Below the pieces are notes generated by a model that searched no databases, was not told the DNA's origin, and worked only from the letters and a program-made list of their open reading frames with translations. Positions 17,081 to 24,751 of a stretch of 60,067 bases of DNA are shown one piece after another. Positions within the stretch are counted from its first letter, which is position 1. The number at the start of each line of letters is the position of its first letter. Where the stretch lies: positions 1-60,067 of the forward strand of contig DATHDS010000004.1 of the NCBI GenBank assembly GCA_035318925.1. Reading direction: 5' to 3'. A program made the position numbers and the translations under genes. The DNA comes from VAXT01 sp035318925 (lineage in GTDB: Bacteria; Actinomycetota; Thermoleophilia; Gaiellales; Gaiellaceae).

Positions 17081-17694
17081 AGGCCCTCGATCCGCAGCCC
17101 CGCGTGGCCGCGGTAGCGGCGGTTGAGGCTGACGATGACCGCGGTCATGCCTTCGAGCGCGCGAGCGCTCGCGAGCGGGCCGGCATCGAGCGCGCGGCCG
17201 GTGACGAGCTGCGCTGCCAGCTCGAGCGCGAGCGCCTTGGCGGCGTCGTCGTCACCGCAGACGAGCGCGTCTCCTGCGGTCTTCCCGGCCGCAAGCGACG
17301 CGGCGGCGAGCGAGTGCAGGCCGGCGACGACCGGGCCGCGGAGCAGCTCTTGCGCCCGCTCGGCCAGCGAGAGCGCATCGTCGCCGGGATACGCGGCCCC
17401 GCCTGCGACGCGGACCTCGCTCGCAACGCTGAGCACGGGCGTCTCGCCGATCGGCTCGGCCAGCTCGGCCGCCGTCTCGAGCGCAGCCGACGCCGACACG
17501 GCGAGCACGACGAGATCGACGCCGTCGACGGCGTCCGCGTTGGCGAGGCCCCGGGCGGCTCCGAGCTCCGCTGCGGTCGCGGCCGCTCGGTCGGGCTCGC
17601 GTGACCCGATGCTCACGTCCAGTCCGGCCTCCACCAGCCGTCGCGCGAGCGCCGAGCCGAAGGCGCCGGTTCCGCCGAGCACCGCGACCTTCAT
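17077..17694 (-). CDS. fno: F420-dependent NADP+ oxidoreductase (Fno-like)
   Basis: A 205-residue Rossmann protein beginning MKVAVLGGTGAFGSAL, with the NADP loop GGTGAFG at 7-13 and SREPDR as the 2'-phosphate contact. The mid segment VSASAALETAAELAEPIG and the C-terminal RALEGMTAVIVSLNRRY match the F420H2:NADP oxidoreductase family. It would shuttle hydride between F420 and NADP. It overlaps cofD by 4 nt (ATGA) upstream and cofE downstream, so the reductase is built into the F420 biosynthesis operon. This supports active F420 use in the cell. Confidence 0.9.
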   Translation of the reverse strand: MKVAVLGGTGAFGSALARRLVEAGLDVSIGSREPDRAAATAAELGAARGLANADAVDGVDLVVLAVSASAALETAAELAEPIGETPVLSVASEVRVAGGAAYPGDDALSLAERAQELLRGPVVAGLHSLAAASLAAGKTAGDALVCGDDDAAKALALELAAQLVTGRALDAGPLASARALEGMTAVIVSLNRRYRGHAGLRIEGL

Positions 17695-18614
17695 ACGACG
17701 ATCGTTCCGAGAGCCGCCTCGGCGAGCCGCCGCCGCGCGGCGGCGTCCGCCATCAGCGTTTGCGTCACGATTGGGCGCACCTCGCCGAGGCCGCCGAGGT
17801 CGTCCGCGTCCGCCTCGTCGACGACGAGTGCGTCGATCAAGCCGGGATAGGCACCCGCGACATGGGCAGGCGACGTCCCACCGGCGAGTCGCGCCAGCAT
17901 GCGATCGGCAGGCCCCTTGACGGCGCGGCCGCCGATCAGGGGGCTGATCGCGACCGACGGGACGCGCCGCGCCGCGAGCGCCTCGCGGATCGGAGCCACT
18001 GAGAGGATCGGGCCGATCGAGACATAGGGGTTGCTCGGCGCGAGGAGGATCAGGTCGGCGTCGGCGATCGCCACGAGAACGCTGGGCGCCGGTGTGGCCG
18101 CGTCCGCGCCTTCGAAGCGGACGGCGTCGACCTCGTCGCGGTGGCCGCGGGCGACGAACCACTCCTGGAATGAAAACTCGCCCGACGGCGTCTGGATCCA
18201 CGTCCGCAGCCGGTCGTCCGTTGCCGGGAGCACATGCGGCTCGATTCCCAGCGCGCGCGCGAGCTGCAGCGTGACGCGGGAGAGCGGTTCGCCGGCGCGG
18301 AGCGCCTGGGTGCGGACGAGGTGGAGGCCGAGGTCGAGATCGCCGAGCCGGAACCACGTCTCGCCGCCGAGTGAGCCCACGGTCTCGAGCACGCGCCACG
18401 TCTCGTCCGCGCGGCCCCAGCCGCGGCGCTCGTCGTTGAGACCGGCGAGCGCATAGAGGATCGAGTCGAGGTCGGGCGAGACGTGCAGGCCGAGCACCTC
18501 GAGGTCGTCGCCGACGTTGCCGACGACGGTGACGTCGCTCGGCTCGACGACGTCGACGAGGCCCTGGACGAACCGCGCTCCGCCCACCCCGCCGGAGAGA
18601 ACAGCGACCTTCAT
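17691..18614 (-). CDS. cofD: 2-phospho-L-lactate (or phosphoenolpyruvate) transferase
   Basis: 307 residues from the ATG at 18614. The product opens MKVAVLSGGVGGARFVQGL and has VVGNVGDDLEVLGLHVSPDLD and LLAPSNPYVSIGPIL, the substrate and metal motifs of CofD/FbiA. The enzyme transfers the phospholactyl or phosphoenolpyruvyl group from the GDP intermediate made by CofC to the deazaflavin Fo. A few family members are phosphogluconate-linked, but the flanking F420 genes settle the assignment. The ATG overlaps the cofC stop (ATGA). Confidence 0.95.
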   Translation of the reverse strand: MKVAVLSGGVGGARFVQGLVDVVEPSDVTVVGNVGDDLEVLGLHVSPDLDSILYALAGLNDERRGWGRADETWRVLETVGSLGGETWFRLGDLDLGLHLVRTQALRAGEPLSRVTLQLARALGIEPHVLPATDDRLRTWIQTPSGEFSFQEWFVARGHRDEVDAVRFEGADAATPAPSVLVAIADADLILLAPSNPYVSIGPILSVAPIREALAARRVPSVAISPLIGGRAVKGPADRMLARLAGGTSPAHVAGAYPGLIDALVVDEADADDLGGLGEVRPIVTQTLMADAAARRRLAEAALGTIVV

Positions 18615-19207
18615 GCCCGGGCCGCGACGAGGCCGAGTTTCGCCAGACACGCACGCGTGCGATGGCCGGAGCGAGGCGCGAGCCGCACGAGATCGGCGAG
18701 CTCGTCGGCGTCGTCGCGGAGGCCGGGGCGCGTCACAGAGACGGCGGTAGCGGCGTGCGCCAGAAAGCGCGCGGCGCTCCCAGCGCCGTAGAGCGGCGCG
18801 AAAACCGTCGCGTCCGAGAGCCCAAGGGCGTTCGTCGTTCCGTCCTCCGCCGCGGCGACGGCGATACCGGACGCAGGCGTTGCCTCCGCCAGGGCCCGCA
18901 GATCTGCGGCGCTCAGCGACGGCAGGTCGGAGTTCACGACCAGCACCGGCCCGGCACCGGTCCGCGCGAGCGCCGCTTCGACGGCCGCTCCCTGCCCGCC
19001 GCCCGGATCCGGAACCACCGCCGCCCCCGCCTCCTCGGCGACCGCTCCGGCCGCCGGATCCGGTGTCACGACCCAGGTGGTGCCGATCTCGACGGCTGCG
19101 GCGAGCACATCCACGAGCATCGCACGCGACAGCTCCTCCCGCGCGCTCCGGCCCAGCTCCAGACGCGTCTTGCCGGCCGGGCCCGCGTGGGGGATGACGA
19201 CGAGCAT
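18611..19207 (-). CDS. cofC: 2-phospho-L-lactate / phosphoenolpyruvate guanylyltransferase
   Basis: 198 residues, starting at the ATG at 19207. It is a nucleotidyltransferase-fold protein with IPHAGPAGKTRL near the N-terminus (the KTRL-type signature), VVNSDLPSLSAADLRAL as the metal/GTP segment and a late AEDGTTNALGL. The family activates 2-phospholactate or PEP with GTP for F420 synthesis. It is the first gene of the cofC-cofD-fno-cofE operon. The Fo synthase genes (fbiC or cofGH) are not in the window. Confidence 0.9.
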   Translation of the reverse strand: MLVVIPHAGPAGKTRLELGRSAREELSRAMLVDVLAAAVEIGTTWVVTPDPAAGAVAEEAGAAVVPDPGGGQGAAVEAALARTGAGPVLVVNSDLPSLSAADLRALAEATPASGIAVAAAEDGTTNALGLSDATVFAPLYGAGSAARFLAHAATAVSVTRPGLRDDADELADLVRLAPRSGHRTRACLAKLGLVAARA

Positions 19208-19218
19208 CGCCAGCCTAG

Positions 19219-19384
19219 TAGTGCCCCATCCAGCAATACATGCCGGCCCCTGGCCCGCGATCACGCGGCGCCAGAGTCCACCCTCGCCCTTGCCCAGGCT
19301 GCAAGCCTGGGCCGCGGTCGAATGCGGCCTCTGGCTTGGTGCTCGCGACCCAGGAGCTCGGCGGCATTACTGGATGGGGCACTA
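19219..19384. repeat. 166-bp palindromic element (MITE-like or large RNA hairpin)
   Basis: The outer arms TAGTGCCCCATCCAG (19219-19233) and CTGGATGGGGCACTA (19370-19384) are perfect 15-bp inverted repeats. The symmetry continues inward (AATACATGCCG against CGGCATT) and includes a central hairpin GCCCAGGCT-GCA-AGCCTGGGC at about 19297-19317 and a GCCAGAG/CTCTGGC pair. CTAG occurs at both edges (19215-19218 and 19382-19385), which may be a short target duplication. The right arm contains the stop codon of the thioesterase gene and the left arm ends 12 nt before the cofC end of the F420 operon. No protein is encoded. Confidence 0.75.
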
Positions 19385-19777
19385 GCGAATCGGCCGCACG
19401 GCGATCGTCACGCGGCTGACGGCGCACAAACGGCCCGCGTCGTCCGTCAGCTCGACATCCCAGACCCAGGTCGTCCGCCCGCGGTGGACACGGCGCGCGG
19501 TGGCGTGGATCGTGCCCTCACGGATCGAGCGCAAGAACGTCGAGTTGTTCGACATCCCGAGGCCGATACTGCCCTCCGCCACGACGCCGACGTTCGTCCC
19601 GACCGAGGCGAGCGCCTCCGCGATCGACGCATGGACACCGCCGTGCACGAGCCCGACCGGCTGCAGCACGTGCTCTCGGACCGGAACGTGTCCGCGCACG
19701 AGCTCGTCGGTTGCCTCGTCGATCTCGAGCCCGTAATGGCGGTCGAAGGGAGACGGCGGGAGTTCCGGCGACGTCAT
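19382..19777 (-). CDS. PaaI-family hotdog thioesterase
   Basis: A 131-residue single hotdog-fold protein. The signature GLVHGGVHASIAEALAS places H45-G46-G47 and an acidic E54 in the CoA-thioester site, as in PaaI and YbgC-like enzymes. Such enzymes hydrolyse aryl- or hydroxyaryl-CoA esters, often as release valves for aromatic-CoA pathways. It is divergent from the anthraniloyl-CoA operon with about 30 nt between starts, so a role in relieving trapped anthraniloyl-CoA is a reasonable inference. Its stop codon lies in the arm of the palindromic element. Confidence 0.85.
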   Translation of the reverse strand: MTSPELPPSPFDRHYGLEIDEATDELVRGHVPVREHVLQPVGLVHGGVHASIAEALASVGTNVGVVAEGSIGLGMSNNSTFLRSIREGTIHATARRVHRGRTTWVWDVELTDDAGRLCAVSRVTIAVRPIR

Positions 19778-19807
19778 TGCGTTCCAAGTGTGAAGCTTCT
19801 GGCGGAA

Positions 19808-20635
19808 GTGAAGGTCGGAGTCGGACTCCCTACCACGGTGCCGGGCGCGACGGGCGAGTTGCTGCTCGAGTGGGCGCGGCGCGCCGACGCTGGGCCTTTT
19901 TCGTCGGTTGCGGTGCTCGATCGCGTCGTCTACGACAGCTACGAGCCGTTCACAGCGCTCGCCGGCGCCGCCGCGGCGACCTCGCGCGTCCGCCTGGCGA
20001 CGATGATCGCGATCGGCCCGCTCCGCTCGACGGCGCTGCTCGCCAAGCAGGCTGCGTCCGTGCACGGGCTGTCCGGCGGTCGGCTGACGCTCGGGCTCGC
20101 GGTCGGCGCCCGGACCGAGGACTTCGACGCGGCAGGCGTGGACCACAAGGGCCGCGGGAAGCGGCTCGGCGAGCAGCTGGCGTACATCCGAGGCAACGTC
20201 GACGGCGATCGCGTCGGGCCCTCGCGCGAAGGCATCGAGATCCTCGTCGGCGGCCTGAGCGGGCAGGCCTACGCGCGCATGGCGCGCTACGCCGACGGCT
20301 ACGCGCACAACGGAGGGCCGCCGCGGGCGTTCGCGGGCGCCGCAGCGCGCGCGAACGCCGCCTGGAGCGACCTCGGCCGCCCCGGGAAGCCGCAGCTCTG
20401 GGGTCAAGGGTATTTCGCGTTCGGGGACACGGCCCGCGGAGACGCGTACCTTCGGGACTACTACGCGTTCACCGGCCCGTTCGCGGAGAAGATCGCCGCC
20501 GGCAACCTGACGAGCGCCCGCGCGCTGAAGGACTTCGTCCGCGGGTACGAAGAGGCGGGCTGCGACGAGCTCGTGCTCTTCCCCACGGTTGCAGAGATCG
20601 ACGAGCTCGAACGGCTCCAGGAGGCACTCGCGTGA
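19808..20635 (+). CDS. F420-dependent luciferase-like (LLM) oxidoreductase
   Basis: A 275-residue TIM-barrel protein of the bacterial luciferase-like family, opening VKVGVGLPTTVPG. It carries MIAIGPLRSTALLAKQAASVHGLSGGRLTLGLAVG, the deazaflavin-binding region, split here for description into the MIAIGPLR strand and the GGRLTLGLAVG turn. The GTG at 19808 gives the usual family N-terminus; a GTG at 19790 is possible. These enzymes move hydride to or from F420. It is the first gene of the ten-gene operon and overlaps the next start by 4 nt. With the F420 operon adjacent, it is a good candidate for a reductive step on an anthraniloyl-CoA intermediate. Confidence 0.85.
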   Translation: MKVGVGLPTTVPGATGELLLEWARRADAGPFSSVAVLDRVVYDSYEPFTALAGAAAATSRVRLATMIAIGPLRSTALLAKQAASVHGLSGGRLTLGLAVGARTEDFDAAGVDHKGRGKRLGEQLAYIRGNVDGDRVGPSREGIEILVGGLSGQAYARMARYADGYAHNGGPPRAFAGAAARANAAWSDLGRPGKPQLWGQGYFAFGDTARGDAYLRDYYAFTGPFAEKIAAGNLTSARALKDFVRGYEEAGCDELVLFPTVAEIDELERLQEALA

Positions 20636-22605
20636 AGGTCGAGATAGTCGGCGCCGGCCCGGCCGGCCTCTATCTCGCGATCCTCTTGAAGAAGCTCGAC
20701 CGCGGCGCCGACGTCCGCGTTCTCGAGCGGAACCCGCACGACGCGACCTTCGGCTTCGGGGTCGTGTTCAGCGAGGAGACGCTCGGCGCCCTGCGCGACG
20801 TCGATCCGGAGACCCACCTCGAGATCACCGACACGTTCGCGCGCTGGGACCGGATCGACATCCGCTACCGGGGGCGCGAGCTTTCGTCACGCGGCCATTC
20901 CTTCTCCGCGATCGCGCGCAAGCGGCTGCTCGAGATCCTGCAGGAACGGTGCCGCGAGCTGGACGTCGCGCTCGAGTTCGGCACCGAGGTCGAGGAGCTT
21001 CCGGAGGCCGACCTCGTCGTTGGCGCGGACGGGGCGAACAGCCTCGTGCGTCGCTTCCGCGACTTCGGCACGAAGGTGCGGACCGAGGGCAGCAAGTACG
21101 TCTGGTTCGGCACCGACCACGTCTTCGACGCCTTCACGTTCGCGTTCCGCGAGACCGAGCACGGCCTGTTCAACGCCCACGCGTACCCGTTCGACGAGCG
21201 CATGTCGACGTTCATCGTCGAGTGCCCGGAGGCGGTCTGGCGCGCAGCCGGGCTCGACGAGCTGGACGAGCAGGAGAGCCTGGCCTTCTGCGAGCAGCTG
21301 TTTGCGAACGAGCTTCGCGGTCGCGAGCTTCTCTCGAACCGGTCGCTGTGGCTCGACTTCCCGAAGGTCACGAACAAGACCTGGCACGTCGGGAACGTCG
21401 TTCTGCTCGGAGATGCGGTGCACACCGCGCACTTCTCGATCGGCTCCGGGACGAAGCTTGCGATGGAGGACTCGATCTCGCTCGCGGCAGCCCTTGCCCG
21501 CCGTCGCTGGGACCTCGAGGCGGCATTCGTCGATTACGAGCTCGACCGCGCGCCGCTCGTCGAGCGCACGCAGGAGGCGGCGAGCGAGAGTGCGGCGTAC
21601 TTCGGGCGGATCGCGAGCTACGCGCACCTCGAGCCGATCCAGTTCGCGTTCAACCTGCTGACGCGCAGTGGCCGGATCACGCACGCGACGCTCGGCGTGC
21701 GTGATCCGCAGTTCACGCGCGCGCTCGATGCGTGGCTCGGCGGCCGCCGTGTCTCACCGCCGCCGGCGTTCGCGCCCTTCGAGTTGCGCGGTGCGCGGTT
21801 CGAGAACCGATTCGAGCTGCTCGAGCGCACGGCTGCGGTGAGCGCAGAAGGTCGTGTGGGGCTTGACGAGTCGACGGGCGAGGGTTGGGGGCCTCCCGAG
21901 GGCAAGATTCTGCTGCGCCTGGCCCACGCAGGGCGGCGCGGCGGAACTCGTCCGCGCGCGGAGGGTGTCGACTTGCCCCTCGTGGACGGCTGGCCGCTGG
22001 TCGCCCCCACGGCGAGGCCCTACGGCCCGTTCGGTACGATTGCGGAGCCGCCGGACGAGGACTCCGTCCTTGCGGCCTTCGTCGCCGCTGCGAAAGCCGC
22101 TCGGGCCGACGTGCTGGAAATCGACATGGCCCACGGCTATCTGCTCGGCAGCTACCTGTCACCTTTGACAAACGACGAGGACGACCGGCTGCGGTTTCCG
22201 CTCCGGGTGCTCGAGGCCGTGCGCGTGGCCTGGGCCGGGCCGCTCGCGGTGCGCCTCTCGGTCACCGACTGGCATCCGCGCGGCAACACGGTCGACGACG
22301 GGGTCGCGATCGCGCGCGAACTCGCCGGACACGGCTGTGACCTGATCCACGTCGAGGCCGGACAGACGATTCACGACGACCGGCCGCAGTACCGGCGCGG
22401 GTTCCTGACCGCGCTCAGCGACCGGGTGCGCAACGAGGCGCACGTGCCCACGCTCGTCGGCGGTTATCTGACGACGCTTGACGAGGCGAACTCGATCATC
22501 GGCGCGGGCCGGGCGGACCTCGTCCTGCTCGACCTGCCCGAGGCAGAGATCGAGCGCCCGGTCCCGGCGAGCAAGAGCTCGGTTCTCGGCGAGGTTCGGA
22601 CGTGA
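20632..22605 (+). CDS. anthraniloyl-CoA (2-aminobenzoyl-CoA) monooxygenase with degenerate OYE-like domain
   Basis: 657 residues in two parts. Residues 1 to about 375 form a flavin monooxygenase: dinucleotide loop GAGPAGLY (7-14), FGFGVVFSEETL, and the flavin motif LLGDAVHTAHFSIGSG (about 258-273). From about 383 an Old Yellow Enzyme-like domain begins (FELRGARFENRF), with HGYLLGSYLSPL at about 500. Full-length relatives (2-aminobenzoyl-CoA monooxygenase/reductase, salicylyl-CoA 5-hydroxylase) are about 760-780 residues. Here the first FMN-binding strand and helix after ENRF, an adjoining loop, the loop after SPLTN and the terminal phosphate-binding region are missing. Epoxidation/hydroxylation of anthraniloyl-CoA is likely retained; the built-in reductase probably is not. 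GTG start overlaps the previous stop. Confidence 0.88.
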   Translation: MKVEIVGAGPAGLYLAILLKKLDRGADVRVLERNPHDATFGFGVVFSEETLGALRDVDPETHLEITDTFARWDRIDIRYRGRELSSRGHSFSAIARKRLLEILQERCRELDVALEFGTEVEELPEADLVVGADGANSLVRRFRDFGTKVRTEGSKYVWFGTDHVFDAFTFAFRETEHGLFNAHAYPFDERMSTFIVECPEAVWRAAGLDELDEQESLAFCEQLFANELRGRELLSNRSLWLDFPKVTNKTWHVGNVVLLGDAVHTAHFSIGSGTKLAMEDSISLAAALARRRWDLEAAFVDYELDRAPLVERTQEAASESAAYFGRIASYAHLEPIQFAFNLLTRSGRITHATLGVRDPQFTRALDAWLGGRRVSPPPAFAPFELRGARFENRFELLERTAAVSAEGRVGLDESTGEGWGPPEGKILLRLAHAGRRGGTRPRAEGVDLPLVDGWPLVAPTARPYGPFGTIAEPPDEDSVLAAFVAAAKAARADVLEIDMAHGYLLGSYLSPLTNDEDDRLRFPLRVLEAVRVAWAGPLAVRLSVTDWHPRGNTVDDGVAIARELAGHGCDLIHVEAGQTIHDDRPQYRRGFLTALSDRVRNEAHVPTLVGGYLTTLDEANSIIGAGRADLVLLDLPEAEIERPVPASKSSVLGEVRT

Positions 22606-23285
22606 ACTACGGATACCTCGCCTACCCGGACCTCCCCGAGAATGCAGTCCACGTGCTTCCGCTCGGTGCGATCGAGCCACACGGGCCACACGCCCCGCTC
22701 GTCACGGACACGCTGATCTCGATCGGAATCTGCCATCGCGCGGCGGCGCGCCTCGAGGGAGAGATCCCGGTGCTCGTGCTGCCGCCGGTTCACTACGGGG
22801 TCACGCGATACGCCGCCGCGTTCCCGGGCGCGTTGTCCATCAGCGAGGGCACGCTGCGCTCCCTCGTGACCGAGATCGCCGAGTCCGTCGTATCGCTCGT
22901 TCTCGTGAACAGCCACTTCGAGCCGGAGCAGGTTCAGACGCTGCGCTCGACGGGGCTCCCGCTCCTCGATCTCACGCGGCGCGCCCAGGCGGAGCGCCTG
23001 ACCGACGAGTTCCGCTCGGGCTCGTGCCACGCGGGGCGCTATGAAACGTCGCTCGTCCTCGCCGACCGGCCGGAGCTCGTCCACGCCGATCGGATGCAGG
23101 CGCTCGAGGAGCGGCACGTCGATATGCCAGCGGCGATTCGCGCCGGCCAGACCGACTTCATCGCGATGGGCATGGATCAGGCTTATTGCGGCTCGCCGGC
23201 CGATGCGTCCGCCGAGGAAGGGCGCGAGACGTTCGAGTCGCTGACGGACATGCTCGTCGAGCTGATCCGAGAGGTGGCCGTGTGA
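22602..23285 (+). CDS. creatininase-family amidohydrolase, candidate N-formylkynurenine formamidase
   Basis: A 227-residue protein with all expected creatininase metal ligands: E25 and H27 in GAIEPHGPH, D36, H105 and E107 in NSHFEPE (the H-x-E form seen in creatininase itself), and H143 with E148 in CHAGRYETS. The fold cleaves cyclic amides and also formamides: archaeal ArfB, a formamide hydrolase, belongs to this family. The operon encodes tryptophan 2,3-dioxygenase and kynureninase but no recognisable KynB or aryl-formamidase. This protein is therefore a plausible stand-in. The function is inference from family chemistry and position. GTG start overlaps the monooxygenase stop. Confidence 0.75.
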   Translation: MNYGYLAYPDLPENAVHVLPLGAIEPHGPHAPLVTDTLISIGICHRAAARLEGEIPVLVLPPVHYGVTRYAAAFPGALSISEGTLRSLVTEIAESVVSLVLVNSHFEPEQVQTLRSTGLPLLDLTRRAQAERLTDEFRSGSCHAGRYETSLVLADRPELVHADRMQALEERHVDMPAAIRAGQTDFIAMGMDQAYCGSPADASAEEGRETFESLTDMLVELIREVAV

Positions 23286-24751
23286 TCACGCGCGCCGATC
23301 TTCCAGGTGAGCTAAACCTCGCGACCTGGTTCGTCGACCGCAACATGGAGGAGGGTCGGGGCGACCGCACAGCGCTGATCAGCCCCTCGCGCACCGCAAC
23401 CTACGCGGAGCTCGCTCGCCTCGTCAACCGTTGCGGCAACCTCCTCCGTGGGCTAGGTGTGGGTGCCCAGGGCAGGGTCCTCTTGGTCCTCGCCGACTCC
23501 GTCGAGTTCGTCGCGCTCTGGTACGGCGCCCAGAAGATCGGCGCGGTGACCGCGGAGGCGTATACGTTCCTGCAGCCGAAGGACTACGCCTACTACCTCG
23601 AGTACACCGATGCGGCGGTCGTGGTCGCCGATGAGACCACGGAGAGGGCGATCCGTCAGGTCGCAGGCGAGCGACAGGTTCTCGTCGTCGACGAGACGTT
23701 CCGGGAGCGACTCGAGGACCTCTCCGACGACCTCGAGCCCGCTCCTACTACGAAGGACGACGTCGCGCTCTGGAAGTTCACGACCGGGAGCACCGGCCAG
23801 CCGAAGGGCGCCGTCCACCCGGTGCACAGCCCGGTGCTCAGCAACGACTGGTACGCGCGAGGCGTGCTTGGAATCCGCGAGGACGACGTCGTGTTGCCCG
23901 TGCCGAAGCTCTTCTTCGGGTACGCGCGCGACCTGACCGCGCTCTACCCGTTCGGCGTCGGCGCGGCGGGCATCATCTTCCCCGAGCGCACGACGCCGGA
24001 CCGGATCTTCGAGCTGATCGCCGAGCAGCGCCCCACGATCCTCGTCAACGTGCCGACGATGATGGCCCAGATGGTCAACCACCCGGACGCCGGAGCTCAG
24101 GACTTGTCCTGTCTACGCCTGTGCACCTCCGCCGGTGAGGCGCTCCCACGCGAGCTGCACGACCGCTGGCTCGAGACCTTCGGCGTCGAGGTGCTGGACG
24201 GGATCGGCTCCTCCGAGCTGTACCACATCTACATCTCGAACCGACCCGGCCGGGCGCGCGCCGGAAGCACCGGCGAGCTCGTGCCGGGCTACGAGGCGGA
24301 GATCGGCGAGACAGGTGAGCTGCTCGTCACCGGTGACACGGCCGCCCTCCTGTACTGGGGGGACGGCGAGAAGACGAAGCGCACGTTCAACGGCGACACC
24401 GTCCGCACCGGCGACCTCTTCGAGCGCGACGACGACGGGTACTTCTGGTATCGCGGCCGCGTGGACGACCTGATCAAGGTCGGCGGCATCTGGGTCGCTC
24501 CGGCCGAGATCGAGCACTGCCTCGTCGGGCACCCGGACGTGGTCGAGTGCGCCGTGGTCGGCGCCGCGCAGAATGGGCTGACTGTGCCGCGCGCGTACGT
24601 GGTCACGCGAAAGCCGGTCGAGGAAGCCGCCCTCCAGAACTTCGTCCGCGAGCGGCTCTCGCCGCACAAGTACCCGCGCGAGGTCGTGTTCGTCGACGAC
24701 CTGCCGAAGACGCCGTCGGGCAAGGTCGACCGGAAGGCACTCCGCGCGTGA
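23282..24751 (+). CDS. 2-aminobenzoate (anthranilate)-CoA ligase, benzoate-CoA ligase family
   Basis: 489 residues of an acyl-adenylate-forming ligase. The phosphate loop is FTTGSTGQPKGAVHPVH and a later motif is LDGIGSSELYHIYISNRPG, typical of benzoate- and aminobenzoate-CoA ligases. TGDLFERDDDGYFWYRGR carries the ribose-binding aspartate, and the catalytic lysine is in PKTPSGKVDRKALR. It would activate anthranilate released by kynureninase with ATP and CoA, feeding the monooxygenase encoded two genes upstream. Its GTG start overlaps the creatininase-family stop (GTGA), and its own stop overlaps the SDR start. Confidence 0.88.
   Translation: MITRADLPGELNLATWFVDRNMEEGRGDRTALISPSRTATYAELARLVNRCGNLLRGLGVGAQGRVLLVLADSVEFVALWYGAQKIGAVTAEAYTFLQPKDYAYYLEYTDAAVVVADETTERAIRQVAGERQVLVVDETFRERLEDLSDDLEPAPTTKDDVALWKFTTGSTGQPKGAVHPVHSPVLSNDWYARGVLGIREDDVVLPVPKLFFGYARDLTALYPFGVGAAGIIFPERTTPDRIFELIAEQRPTILVNVPTMMAQMVNHPDAGAQDLSCLRLCTSAGEALPRELHDRWLETFGVEVLDGIGSSELYHIYISNRPGRARAGSTGELVPGYEAEIGETGELLVTGDTAALLYWGDGEKTKRTFNGDTVRTGDLFERDDDGYFWYRGRVDDLIKVGGIWVAPAEIEHCLVGHPDVVECAVVGAAQNGLTVPRAYVVTRKPVEEAALQNFVRERLSPHKYPREVVFVDDLPKTPSGKVDRKALRA

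Noticed and set aside
17077..18654. A 525-residue fused protein covering cofD and fno.
   Set aside because: The front half is a shadow frame of cofD; the ATGA overlap at 17691-17694 shows two separate genes.
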